Shown: piece by piece, positions 9,578-18,158 of the stretch
Layout of the letters: each line of letters begins with the position of its first letter
How positions within the stretch are numbered: position 1 is the stretch's first letter
From: Hyphomicrobiales bacterium
Lineage (GTDB): Bacteria; Pseudomonadota; Alphaproteobacteria; Rhizobiales; Rhizobiaceae
Reading direction: 5' to 3'
Length of the DNA stretch: 64,000 nucleotides
Assembly (NCBI GenBank): GCA_003577315.1
Contig: QEVK01000015.1
Location: forward strand, 161,295 to 225,294
Notes under the pieces: generated by a model
Told to the model about the DNA's origin: nothing
Seen by the model: the letters and a program-made list of their open reading frames with translations, nothing else
Databases searched by the model: none
Translations under genes and position numbers: made by a program

Positions 9578-10225
9578 ATGACGCCCGGCGTCCGTGAGCA
9601 CATGCAGGAGGATTCGCGCGCCGACATATTGAGCGCGGCCGCCACCTGCTTCATGGAGCGCGGCTACAGCGAAACCTCCATCGACGGGGTCGCCCATGCG
9701 TTGGGCGCCACCAAGGGCCGCATCTACCATCATTTCCGGTCCAAGGCCGACCTGTTCGCGGGGGTGTTCCGCGCCGGCATGGACATGAACTACGCGGCGA
9801 TCGCGCCGTACCGCGCGCTGCCCGGCCGGGCCGCCGTGCGCTGGCGGCGCATGGCCTTCGCCCATGTCGTCCAGATGATCGACACCAAGCCGTTCCAGCG
9901 CACGGTATGGATGGGGGTGGAGATGCACCTGCGCGGCGCGACCACGCCGGAGCAGCGCAGCGTCTTCGCCGAGCTGATCCGCTATCGCACCGACTACGGC
10001 AACATCTTCCGCGAGGTGATCGTCAAGGCGCGCGAGGAGGGCGACTTCGACTTCACCGACGTCAGCATCACCAACCAGCTTATGTTCATGACGTTGAACT
10101 CGCCGATCTTCTGGTACGCGCCGCGGGTGGGCGAGACGCGGGCCGACATCGAGATCCTGGCGGACAGGGTCGTCACCTGTGCCTGGCGCGGGCTGGGCGG
10201 CAAAGAGGAGCGCAACAGGCAATGA
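9578..10225 (+). CDS. TetR family transcriptional regulator
   Basis: DNA-binding regulator, 215 residues. The N-terminal HTH is typical: RADILSAAATCFMERGYSETSIDGVAHALGATKGRIYHHF, followed by an all-helical ligand domain. I choose the ATG at 9578 (GGGAGGAAG eight bases upstream) over an in-frame ATG at 9455, because the extra Arg-rich residues do not resemble the family. The stop overlaps the start of the acyl-CoA dehydrogenase gene (ATGA), so it is co-transcribed with the pathway it probably represses; an acyl-CoA ligand is plausible. Confidence 0.92.
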   Translation: MTPGVREHMQEDSRADILSAAATCFMERGYSETSIDGVAHALGATKGRIYHHFRSKADLFAGVFRAGMDMNYAAIAPYRALPGRAAVRWRRMAFAHVVQMIDTKPFQRTVWMGVEMHLRGATTPEQRSVFAELIRYRTDYGNIFREVIVKAREEGDFDFTDVSITNQLMFMTLNSPIFWYAPRVGETRADIEILADRVVTCAWRGLGGKEERNRQ

Positions 10226-11472
10226 GCAGCAACCCCGACATGGCGCTCGGCATGACCGAGCGTCTGAAGCCGATCCACGAGAAGGTTGCGCGCATGGTGC
10301 GCGAGGAGATCATCCCGCTCGACGAGGAGTTTCTCGCCGAGATCGGCAGGGACGGCGACCGCTGGACCTTCACGCCGCGCCAGAGCGAGATCCTCGACGG
10401 GCTGAAGGCGAAGGCGCGCGAGCGCGGGCTGTGGAACTTCTGGCTGACCGATTCCAGCCGCGGCTACGGGCTGACCACGGTGGAATACGCCTATCTGGCC
10501 GAGGAGATGGGCAAGGCGCATCTGGGCGCGGAGGTGTTCAACTGCTCGGCGCCGGACACCGGCAACATGGAGGTGCTGGAGCGCTACGGCTCGCCGCAGC
10601 ACAAGAAGCGGTGGCTGGAGCCGCTGCTCGAGGGCAGGATCCGCTCGGCCTATCTGATGACGGAGCCGGACGTGGCGTCGTCGGACGCCACCAACATCGC
10701 CATGCGCTGCGAGCGCGACGGCGACGACTATGTGCTCAACGGCGAGAAGTGGTGGGCGTCGGGCGCGGGCGACCCGCGCTGCGCCATCTACATCGTCATG
10801 GTGGCGACGCCCGACGCCGGCCGGCGCAAGCACGAGCAGCACTCGATGATCCTGGTGCCGGCGGACACGGCCGGCATCACGGTGCTGCGGGCGATGACGG
10901 TCTATGGCGACGACGACGCGCCGCACGGCCACATGCACATCCGCTTCGAGGACGTGCGGGTGCCGGCGCAGAACATGATCCTTGCCGAGGGCAAGGGCTT
11001 CGCCATCGCGCAGGGCAGGCTCGGGCCGGGGCGCATCCACCACTGCATGCGCGCCATCGGCCAGGCGGAGATGGCGCTGGAGCAGATGTGCCGGCGCGCC
11101 GTGCGGCGCGAGGCGTTCGGCCAGCCGCTGGCCAAGCTCGGCGCCAACTACGACATCATCGCCGAGTGCCGGATGGAGATCGAGATGGCGCGGCTTCTGT
11201 GCCTGAAGGCGGCGTGGATGATCGACCGGGGCGACGCCCGGGCCGCCGCGCCGTGGATCAGCCAGATCAAGGTGATCGCGCCGCGCGTGGCGCTGAAGGT
11301 GACGGACGAGGCGGTGCAGATGCATGGCGGGCAGGGCGTGTCGCAGGACACGCCGCTGGCGCGCTCGTGGACGCATCTGCGCACGCTGCGCCTGGCCGAC
11401 GGCCCCGACGCCGTCCACCGCCGCCAGATCGCCCGCGACGAACTCAAGCAGTACACGCAGCAGAGGCTCTGA
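10222..11472 (+). CDS. Acyl-CoA dehydrogenase family protein
   Basis: FAD-dependent acyl-CoA dehydrogenase, 416 residues. Recognisable blocks are LMTEPDVASSDATNI with the FAD-contacting Thr/Ser region, NGEKWWASGAGDPRC, RRAVRREAFGQPL, the MHGGQGVSQDTPLARSW region near the C-terminus and the closing LRLADGPDAVHRRQIA, as in the ACAD10/11-like branch. Given the APH-type kinase in the neighbouring operon, it may act on a 4-phospho-acyl-CoA as proposed for LvaC and ACAD11; ordinary alpha,beta-dehydrogenation is the alternative. The start overlaps the tetR stop and the next gene begins 1 base after its stop. Confidence 0.92.
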   Translation: MSSNPDMALGMTERLKPIHEKVARMVREEIIPLDEEFLAEIGRDGDRWTFTPRQSEILDGLKAKARERGLWNFWLTDSSRGYGLTTVEYAYLAEEMGKAHLGAEVFNCSAPDTGNMEVLERYGSPQHKKRWLEPLLEGRIRSAYLMTEPDVASSDATNIAMRCERDGDDYVLNGEKWWASGAGDPRCAIYIVMVATPDAGRRKHEQHSMILVPADTAGITVLRAMTVYGDDDAPHGHMHIRFEDVRVPAQNMILAEGKGFAIAQGRLGPGRIHHCMRAIGQAEMALEQMCRRAVRREAFGQPLAKLGANYDIIAECRMEIEMARLLCLKAAWMIDRGDARAAAPWISQIKVIAPRVALKVTDEAVQMHGGQGVSQDTPLARSWTHLRTLRLADGPDAVHRRQIARDELKQYTQQRL

Positions 11473-11473
11473 C

Positions 11474-12442
11474 ATGAAGGCTGTCGTCGCCAACAAGTTC
11501 GGGCCGCTGGACGAACTCGCCTATGCCGACTGGCCCGAGCCGGCGGCGGAAGGCCGCACCGTGGTCATCGACGTCGAGACCGTGGGCGTCAACTTCCCCG
11601 ACGGGCTGCTGGTGCAGGGCCTCTACCAGATGAAGCCGCAGACGCCCTTCGTGCCGGGCATGGAGGTGGCCGGCCGCGTCGCCGCCGTGGGCGACAAGGT
11701 GACGGGCGTGAAGGTCGGCGACCGGGTGGCGGCGCTGCTCCAGCTCGGCGGCTACGCCGAGAAGGTCGGCGTCGACGAATCGGCGGTGATGAAGCTGCCC
11801 GACGCCATCTCCGGCGAGGACGCCTGCGCGCTGCTGGTCGCCTACGGCACCGCCCACCACGCGCTCAAGCAGCGCGGGCGGCTGAAGCCCGGCGAGAGCC
11901 TGTGCGTGCTGGGCGCCGCCGGCGCGACCGGCGTCGCGGCGGTGCAGATCGGCAAGGCCATGGGCGCGCGGGTGATCGCGGTCGCCTCCAGCGAGGAGAA
12001 GCGGGCGATCGCGCGCGAGGCCGGCGCCGACGTCGTGCTCGGCTACGACAACCTGAAGGACGCGCTCAAGGAGGCGACCGGCGGCAAGGGCGTCGACGTC
12101 GCCTTCGACCCGGTCGGCGGCGAGGCGTTCGACGCGCTGTCGCGCTCCATGGCCTGGGACGGGCGGCTGCTCGTCATCGGCTTCGCGTCGGGGACGATCC
12201 CGAAGCTTGCGGTCAACCTGACGCTGGTGAAAGGCTATTCGGTGGTCGGCGTGTTCTGGGGCGCGTTCACGCGCAACGAGCCGCAGGTCTATGCCGACAA
12301 CATGAAGGAGTTGATCGGCTGGCGTCTGGCGGGCAAGGTCAGGCCGGTGATCGAGGGAAGCTATCCCCTGGCGGAGGCGGGCACGGTGCTCAAGCGCGTG
12401 CTCGACAGGGGAGCGACCGGAAAGATCGTGCTGAAGCCCTGA
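11474..12442 (+). CDS. NADPH:quinone oxidoreductase-like MDR enzyme
   Basis: Zinc-free medium-chain dehydrogenase of the quinone oxidoreductase group, 322 residues. The GroES-like N-terminal half carries VGVNFPDGLLVQGLYQ and PFVPGMEVAG, then a Rossmann domain with VLGAAGATGVAAVQIGKAMG. It lacks the Cys/His zinc set. Its role in the pathway could be reduction of an enoyl-CoA or quinone-like intermediate; the family is too broad for a firm substrate. It is followed by 116 noncoding bases before the transporter genes. Confidence 0.88.
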   Translation: MKAVVANKFGPLDELAYADWPEPAAEGRTVVIDVETVGVNFPDGLLVQGLYQMKPQTPFVPGMEVAGRVAAVGDKVTGVKVGDRVAALLQLGGYAEKVGVDESAVMKLPDAISGEDACALLVAYGTAHHALKQRGRLKPGESLCVLGAAGATGVAAVQIGKAMGARVIAVASSEEKRAIAREAGADVVLGYDNLKDALKEATGGKGVDVAFDPVGGEAFDALSRSMAWDGRLLVIGFASGTIPKLAVNLTLVKGYSVVGVFWGAFTRNEPQVYADNMKELIGWRLAGKVRPVIEGSYPLAEAGTVLKRVLDRGATGKIVLKP

Positions 12443-12558
12443 GGAGGGCGAGGCGCGGCCTTGAAAATGTCCCGGCCGGCGACAACGGCGGGGAAAAAGG
12501 GGAAATCCGGGTCCGAGCGGCAGAAAGCCGCCGGCCCCGCAGGGAGGAGTGACGGGTT

Positions 12559-13434
12559 TTGGATGTCCTGCAACTGATCGTGAGCGGCCTTGCAAACGGC
12601 TGCGTCTACGGCCTGATCGCGATGGGCTTCGTCCTGATCTACAAGGCGACCGAGGCGGTGAACTTCGCCCAGGGCGACTTCATGATGCTGGGCGCGTTCA
12701 TCTGCCTCGGGCTGACCAACGCCGAGTTCATGGGGCTGCCGTTCTGGATCTCGGCCCCGGTGGCGATCCTCGTCATGGGGGCCTTCGGCTACGCGCTCGA
12801 CTTCGTGGTGCTGCGGCGCATGTTCGGCCAGTCGCAGATCGCGGTCATCATCCTGACGATCGCGCTCGGCTTCGTGCTGCGCTTCTTCGCCGGGCTGATC
12901 TGGGGCCACGAGCCGGTGTCGCTGCAATCGCCGATCGCCGGCCGCGACGTGCGCTTCGGCGGGCTGGTGCTCGGCCTCGACGAGGTGGCGGTGATCGCCG
13001 TCACCGTCGTCCTGACGCTGGCGCTCTACTTCTACTTCAACCGCACCAAGCTCGGCGTGGCCATGCAGGCGTCGTCGCAGAACCAGCTCGCCGCCTACTA
13101 TATGGGCATCCCGGTCAAGCGGGTTCACTCGCTGGTGTGGGCGCTGGCCGGCATGGTGGCGGCGGTGGCGGGCATCCTGTTCGCCTCCAAGGGCGCGATC
13201 GACCCGTCGATCGGCCTGCTCGGCATCAAGGCCTTCGCGGCCGCCGTCATCGGCGGGTTCGGCTCGCTGCCCGGCGCGCTGCTCGGCGGGCTGATCGTCG
13301 GCCTGATCGAGCCCTTCGCCTCGCGCTACATCGCCGCCGGCTACTCGCAGATCATGCCCTACCTGCTCCTGTTCCTGATCCTGGTCTTCCGCCCGCACGG
13401 CATCCTCGCCCAGGTCCACCGGAAGAAAGTGTGA
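12559..13434 (+). CDS. livH: Branched-chain-type ABC transporter permease LivH
   Basis: Inner-membrane permease of the HAAT family, 291 residues with about eight hydrophobic segments. Diagnostic stretches are NGCVYGLIAMGFVLIYKATE, VNFAQGDFMMLGAF and the conserved loop GIKAFAAAVIGGFGSLPGALLGG. The start is taken as the TTG at 12559, preceded by GGGAGGAGTGACGGG; no better ATG exists. The surrounding CoA-dependent catabolic genes suggest import of a carboxylic acid rather than an amino acid. Confidence 0.92.
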   Translation: MDVLQLIVSGLANGCVYGLIAMGFVLIYKATEAVNFAQGDFMMLGAFICLGLTNAEFMGLPFWISAPVAILVMGAFGYALDFVVLRRMFGQSQIAVIILTIALGFVLRFFAGLIWGHEPVSLQSPIAGRDVRFGGLVLGLDEVAVIAVTVVLTLALYFYFNRTKLGVAMQASSQNQLAAYYMGIPVKRVHSLVWALAGMVAAVAGILFASKGAIDPSIGLLGIKAFAAAVIGGFGSLPGALLGGLIVGLIEPFASRYIAAGYSQIMPYLLLFLILVFRPHGILAQVHRKKV

Positions 13435-13444
13435 GGAGGGCGCG

Positions 13445-14545
13445 ATGAGAACAGTCTTCAAGACCTCCTACGACGCCGACATCAACCTGTTCCGCCACCG
13501 CGCGCAACTGGGCTGGTACGTGCTGCTGCTCGCGCTGCTGCTCGCCCTGCCGCTGTGGATGTCGAGCTTCGCCATCGGCGAGATGACCAACCTTCTGATC
13601 TGGGCCGTCGCCTGCATGGGGCTGATGATCCTCGTCGGCCAGACCGGACAGGCCAGCCTCGGCCACGCCGCGTTCCTGGCGGTGGGCTGCTATGCCAACG
13701 TGCTGCTCCAGACCAGCCTCGGCCTGCCCTTCATCGTCGCCTTCCCGCTGGCGGGGCTGATCGCCGGCGTCGCCGGCGCGCTGATCGCCATGCCGATGAC
13801 GAGGCTGCACGGCGTCTATCTCGCCATCGGCACGCTGGCCATCGCGATCCTGACCGACGACTTCATCGTCCTCGCCACGCCGCTGACCAACGGCGTGATG
13901 GGCCTGTTCGCGCCCGACATCTCGATCTTCGGCATCGGCTTCAACCGCTACGCCAATCCCGACCGGCTCTATTATCTGGTGCTCGGCATCGCGCTCCTGG
14001 TCGTGTTCTTCTACCGCAACCTGCAACGCACGCCGCTCGGCCGCTCCTTCGCCGCGATCCGCGACTCGGAGATCTCGGCGCAGGCCATGGGCGTCAACGT
14101 GGCGCGCACCAAGGCCATCGCCTTCGGCATCTCGGCCGGCATAACCGGGCTCGGCGGCGCGCTGATGGGGCACTTCGCCGGCATCTTCAACAACGAGACG
14201 TTCAACGTCATCATCTCGATCCAGCTTCTGCTGGCCATCGTCATCGGCGGGCTCGGCACCATCCACGGCGCCTTCTTCGGCGCGGCGGTGGTGGCGCTCT
14301 TGCCGCAGGCGATCTCGATGACGCGCGATCTCGCCAACCAGGTGCTCGGCGGCGGCTCGGTCGCCATCCCGGGGCTGGAGGCGGCGGTGTTCGGCGCCAT
14401 CCTGATCGGCTTCATCCTGTTCGAGCCGATGGGCGTCTACGGGCGCTGGGTGAAGATCCGCACCTATTTCGAGCTGTTCCCCTTCTACCGCAGGGACATG
14501 TTCCGCCGGCAGAAGTCCTACCTCAAGACGGAGCGGATGCGATGA
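13445..14545 (+). CDS. livM: Branched-chain-type ABC transporter permease LivM
   Basis: Second HAAT permease, 366 residues, starting 10 bases after livH with GGAGGGCG as ribosome binding site. LivM hallmarks are visible: LMILVGQTGQASLGHAAFLAVG, GRSFAAIRDSEISAQAMGVN and VIGGLGTIHGAFFGAA. The C-terminal tail (GRWVKIRTYFELFPFYRRD) is longer and more basic than in E. coli LivM, probably cytoplasmic. It overlaps livG by 4 bases. Confidence 0.92.
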   Translation: MRTVFKTSYDADINLFRHRAQLGWYVLLLALLLALPLWMSSFAIGEMTNLLIWAVACMGLMILVGQTGQASLGHAAFLAVGCYANVLLQTSLGLPFIVAFPLAGLIAGVAGALIAMPMTRLHGVYLAIGTLAIAILTDDFIVLATPLTNGVMGLFAPDISIFGIGFNRYANPDRLYYLVLGIALLVVFFYRNLQRTPLGRSFAAIRDSEISAQAMGVNVARTKAIAFGISAGITGLGGALMGHFAGIFNNETFNVIISIQLLLAIVIGGLGTIHGAFFGAAVVALLPQAISMTRDLANQVLGGGSVAIPGLEAAVFGAILIGFILFEPMGVYGRWVKIRTYFELFPFYRRDMFRRQKSYLKTERMR

Positions 14546-15327
14546 GCCTGCTCGAGCTGGAAAACGTCACGCTCGCCTTCGGCGGCGTCGTCGCCGTCAA
14601 CAAGGTCTCGTTCTCGGTCGAGGAAGGCGAGGTGTTCGCGCTGGTCGGCCCCAACGGCGCCGGCAAGTCGACCATCTTCAACCTGATCTCGCGCATCTAC
14701 GATCCGGTGGAGGGCGACATCCGCTTCGACGGCCAGTCGATCCTCAAGCGCGCGCCGCACGAGATCGCCGGCCTCGGCATCGCCCGCACCTTCCAGAACA
14801 TCGAGCTGTTCGACCAGGCGACGGTGATGCAGAACCTGCTTGTGGGCCGCCACCGCCACCGCAGGGGCAACATGTGGACGGAGCTCGCCTTCACGCCCTT
14901 CGTGCGCGCCGAGGAGCGGCGCCACCGCGAGGCGATCGAGAAGGTGATCGACTTCCTCGACCTTCAGGCCTACCGCGACAAGTACATCGCCGGCCTGCCC
15001 TACGGCGTGCGCAAGGTGGTGGAGATGGGCCGGGCGCTGGCCATCGAGCCGCGGCTTCTGCTGCTCGACGAGCCGGCCTCCGGCCTGTCGGTGGAGGAGA
15101 CGCAGGACGTCGCCTTCTGGGTGGAGGACATCAAGAAGCAGATGGGCATCACCGTGCTGATGGTCGAGCACGACATGCATCTCGTCGCCTCGGTCTGCGA
15201 CCGGGTGCTGGCGCTTGCCGACGGCAAGATGCTGGCGCTCGGCACGCCGCACGAGGTGCAGAACGACCCGCGCGTCATCGAGGCCTATATCGGCGGCGCC
15301 GACGAGAACGAAAGGGTGCCGGCATGA
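14542..15327 (+). CDS. livG: Branched-chain-type ABC transporter ATPase LivG
   Basis: ATP-binding subunit, 261 residues. Walker A is GPNGAGKSTIFNLI, Walker B is LLLLDEPASGLS, and the H-loop is MVEHDMHLV. The ABC signature reads LPYGVRKVVEMGRAL rather than LSYGQQ or LSGGQ, a deviation that is worth noting but falls at the tolerated LivG position. The ATG overlaps the livM stop and the 3' end overlaps livF, so the four genes are translationally linked. Confidence 0.92.
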   Translation: MSLLELENVTLAFGGVVAVNKVSFSVEEGEVFALVGPNGAGKSTIFNLISRIYDPVEGDIRFDGQSILKRAPHEIAGLGIARTFQNIELFDQATVMQNLLVGRHRHRRGNMWTELAFTPFVRAEERRHREAIEKVIDFLDLQAYRDKYIAGLPYGVRKVVEMGRALAIEPRLLLLDEPASGLSVEETQDVAFWVEDIKKQMGITVLMVEHDMHLVASVCDRVLALADGKMLALGTPHEVQNDPRVIEAYIGGADENERVPA

Positions 15328-16142
15328 CGGCGGTGGCGACGAAGGCGGCGCAGGCGCCCGCCCACGATGCGAAGGTCGTGCTGTCGGTGCGCAACATCGA
15401 GAGCTATTACGGACCGATCATGGCCATCCGCGGCGTCAGCCTCGAGGTGCGCGAGGGCCAGATCGTGACCGTGCTCGGCGCCAACGGCGCCGGCAAGACC
15501 ACGCTGATGAAGACCATCTCCGGCGTCATGGACCCGGAGAAGGGCCAGATCCTCTATCAGGGGCGGGACATCGCCGGCCAGAGCCCGGACAGGATCGTGC
15601 GCGCCGGCATCGTCCACGTGCCCGAGGGCCGCGAGGTGTTCCCGCTGCTGACGGTGGAGGAGAACCTGAAGATGGGCGCCTTCACCCGCTCCGACGCCGA
15701 CGGGGTGAGACAGGACCAGGAGATGGTGTTCTCCTATTTCCCGATCCTGGCGCAGCGCCGCAACCAGGCCGCCGGCACGCTGTCGGGCGGCCAGCAGCAG
15801 ATGCTGGCCATCGGCCGCGGGCTGATGGCGCGGCCCAGGCTGATGCTGCTCGACGAGCCCTCGCTCGGCCTGTCGCCGCTTCTGGTCAAGGAGATCTTCC
15901 AGATCATCCGGCGGCTGAACCGCGAGCAGGGCGTGACCATGATGCTGGTCGAGCAGAACGCCAAGATCGCGCTCGAGGTGGCGGATTACGGCTATGTGAT
16001 GGAGCTGGGCCGCATCGTCATGGCCGATACGGCCGAAAGATTGCTACAGTCCAAGGACGTGCAGCAGTTCTATCTCGGCGTCCAGACCGAGGAGGCCCAG
16101 CGCGGCCAGAAGCGCTGGAAGCAGAAGAAGACATGGCGGTGA
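15324..16142 (+). CDS. livF: Branched-chain-type ABC transporter ATPase LivF
   Basis: Second ATP-binding subunit, 272 residues, with an extra Ala-rich N-terminus of about 18 residues before the LSVRNIESYYGP block. Walker A GANGAGKTTLMKTI, canonical signature LSGGQQQMLAIGRGL, Walker B LMLLDEPSLGLSPL and H-loop MLVEQNAKIAL are all present. The C-terminal tail is basic (KRWKQKKTW). It overlaps the end of livG by 4 bases. Confidence 0.92.
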   Translation: MTAVATKAAQAPAHDAKVVLSVRNIESYYGPIMAIRGVSLEVREGQIVTVLGANGAGKTTLMKTISGVMDPEKGQILYQGRDIAGQSPDRIVRAGIVHVPEGREVFPLLTVEENLKMGAFTRSDADGVRQDQEMVFSYFPILAQRRNQAAGTLSGGQQQMLAIGRGLMARPRLMLLDEPSLGLSPLLVKEIFQIIRRLNREQGVTMMLVEQNAKIALEVADYGYVMELGRIVMADTAERLLQSKDVQQFYLGVQTEEAQRGQKRWKQKKTWR

Positions 16143-16212
16143 GGGGAGGCCGGAAGGCGGACGAAGAGCCGCGCCGGACGATCCGCCAGGAGTGGAACGG
16201 GAGGAACGTGAC

Positions 16213-18102
16213 ATGACCGTCGCCGAAAAGATCCCGCCGCAGCAGACGGTGCTCGGCCACAGCTTTAACGCGGACCTGTCGCAGGGGCCGTACTACTTCG
16301 ATGGCTGCGACACGCTGGCGAAGCTGTTCCGCCAGCGCTGCCAGGAGCTCGGCGGCAAGATCGCGCATCGCGAGAAGGACTACGGCATCTGGCTGTCCTA
16401 CAGCTGGGCCGACTTCCACGAGCACGCGCGGCTGCTCGGCCTCGGCCTCGTGTCGCTCGGCCTCAAGCGCGGCGAGGTGGTGTCGATCCTGTCGGAGGAC
16501 AACAAGGAGTGGATCTACGCCGACCTCGGCGTGCAATGCGTCGGCGGCGTCTCGTCGGGCATCTACACCACCGACTCCGCCGCCCAGCTCAAATATCTCG
16601 TCAACGATTCCGACAGCCGCTTCCTGTTCGTGGAGAACGACGAGCAGCTCGACAAGTTCCTGTCGGTGCGCCACGAGATGCCGGGGCTTTCCAGGGTCAT
16701 CGTCTTCGACCGCGACGGCCTGCACGACTTCTGCGACGAGCAGGTCATCTTCCTCGACGACCTCTACGCGCTCGGCCGCGCCTTCCTGAAGGAGAACCCG
16801 AACCGCTTCGACGAGGAGATCGCGAAGTCGAAGCCGGAGGAGACGGCGATCCTGGTCTACACCTCCGGCACCACCGGGCCGCCCAAGGGCGCGATGATCA
16901 GCCACAAGAACGTCATGGCCTCCGTCATCGGCGCGGCGCTGACGCTTCCCGTGGGGCCCGACGACGAGCAGGTCTGCTTCCTGCCGCTGTGCCACATCCT
17001 CGAGCGGCTTCTGACCGTGTTCCTGCCGATCGGCATGAAGTCGACGGTCAACTTCGCCGAAAGCCCGGAGACGGTGTTCGACAATGTGCGCGAGGTCAGC
17101 CCGCACGTCTTCACCGCCGTGCCGCGCGTGTGGGAGAAGATCTACAGCCGCGTCACCATCATGGCGAGCGAGGCCACCCCCTTCGGCAGGTGGGCGTTCG
17201 GCCGGGCGGTGAAGGCGGGGCTGAAGCGCGTCGCCGCGATGGAGGCGGGCGGGCCGGTGCCGTTCGGCACGCGCCTTTCCTATGCGTTCTGGGACTTCAC
17301 GGTCCTGCGCAACCTCAGGCGCATGCTCGGCTTCGACCGGCTGCGGCGCGGCACATCGGGCGCCGCGCCCATCTCGCCGGACCTGCTGCGCTGGTTCAAG
17401 GTGATCGGCGTCATCGTGCTCGAAGGCTACGGCATGACGGAAAGCTCCGGCGTCATCTCCGTCAACAGGCTGGACAATGACCGCACCGGCACCGTCGGCC
17501 CCATCGTGCCGGGCGGCGAGGTGCGCGTGGCCGACGACGGCGAGATCCAGTATCGCGGCCCCAACGTCTTCAAGGGCTACTGGAACAAGCCCGACAAGAC
17601 GGCCGAGGCGCTGACCGAGGACGGCTGGCTGCGCACCGGCGACGTCGGGCGGCTGGACGAGGACGGCTTCCTCACCATCACCGGCCGCGTCAAGGACATC
17701 ATCATCACCGCCGGCGGCAAGAACATCACGCCGGCCGAGATCGAGAACCGGCTGAAGTTCAGCCCCTACATCGCGGACGCGGTGGTGATCGGCGACAAGC
17801 GCAAGTTCCTGACCTGCCTGGTGATGATCGACCAGGAGAACGTCGAGAAGTTCGCGCAGGACCGCAAGGTGCCGTTCAACGACTTCCGCTCGCTGTGCGC
17901 CGCGCAGGAGGTCCGCGACCTGATCGCCGGCGTCGTGGAGGAGACCAATCGCGAGTTCGCGAGGGTGGAACAGATCAAGGATTTTCGCTTGATCGACGTG
18001 TTGTTGACGGCCGAAGATGACGAACTGACGGCCACCATGAAGTTGAAGCGCAGCTTCGTGGAGAAGAAGCACAAGCGGCTGATCGACGAAATGTACGGCT
18101 AG
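16213..18102 (+). CDS. AMP-dependent long-chain-type acyl-CoA synthetase
   Basis: ANL-family ligase, 629 residues, that activates a carboxylate as acyl-AMP and then acyl-CoA. The P-loop is ILVYTSGTTGPPKGAMIS, the A5 motif LEGYGMTESSG, the ATP-binding block LRTGDVGRLDEDGFLTITGRVKD and the catalytic Lys region IITAGGKNITPAEIE. The length and sequence fit the FAA1/long-chain group. The ATG at 16213 follows GGGAGGAACGTGAC; an in-frame ATG at 16192 is less well placed. Lying between livF and the periplasmic binding protein, it probably activates the imported acid. Confidence 0.92.
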   Translation: MTVAEKIPPQQTVLGHSFNADLSQGPYYFDGCDTLAKLFRQRCQELGGKIAHREKDYGIWLSYSWADFHEHARLLGLGLVSLGLKRGEVVSILSEDNKEWIYADLGVQCVGGVSSGIYTTDSAAQLKYLVNDSDSRFLFVENDEQLDKFLSVRHEMPGLSRVIVFDRDGLHDFCDEQVIFLDDLYALGRAFLKENPNRFDEEIAKSKPEETAILVYTSGTTGPPKGAMISHKNVMASVIGAALTLPVGPDDEQVCFLPLCHILERLLTVFLPIGMKSTVNFAESPETVFDNVREVSPHVFTAVPRVWEKIYSRVTIMASEATPFGRWAFGRAVKAGLKRVAAMEAGGPVPFGTRLSYAFWDFTVLRNLRRMLGFDRLRRGTSGAAPISPDLLRWFKVIGVIVLEGYGMTESSGVISVNRLDNDRTGTVGPIVPGGEVRVADDGEIQYRGPNVFKGYWNKPDKTAEALTEDGWLRTGDVGRLDEDGFLTITGRVKDIIITAGGKNITPAEIENRLKFSPYIADAVVIGDKRKFLTCLVMIDQENVEKFAQDRKVPFNDFRSLCAAQEVRDLIAGVVEETNREFARVEQIKDFRLIDVLLTAEDDELTATMKLKRSFVEKKHKRLIDEMYG

Positions 18103-18158
18103 GCATATATCTCGTGCCCGGCCGTAGCGAATAACGGGAAACAACCAGGAGGAATGAC

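Noticed and set aside
9367..10222. In-frame upstream extension of the SDR at 8552
   Set aside because: It would run antisense through tetR and its operator; the ATG at 9367 has a good ribosome site and gives the normal SDR length.
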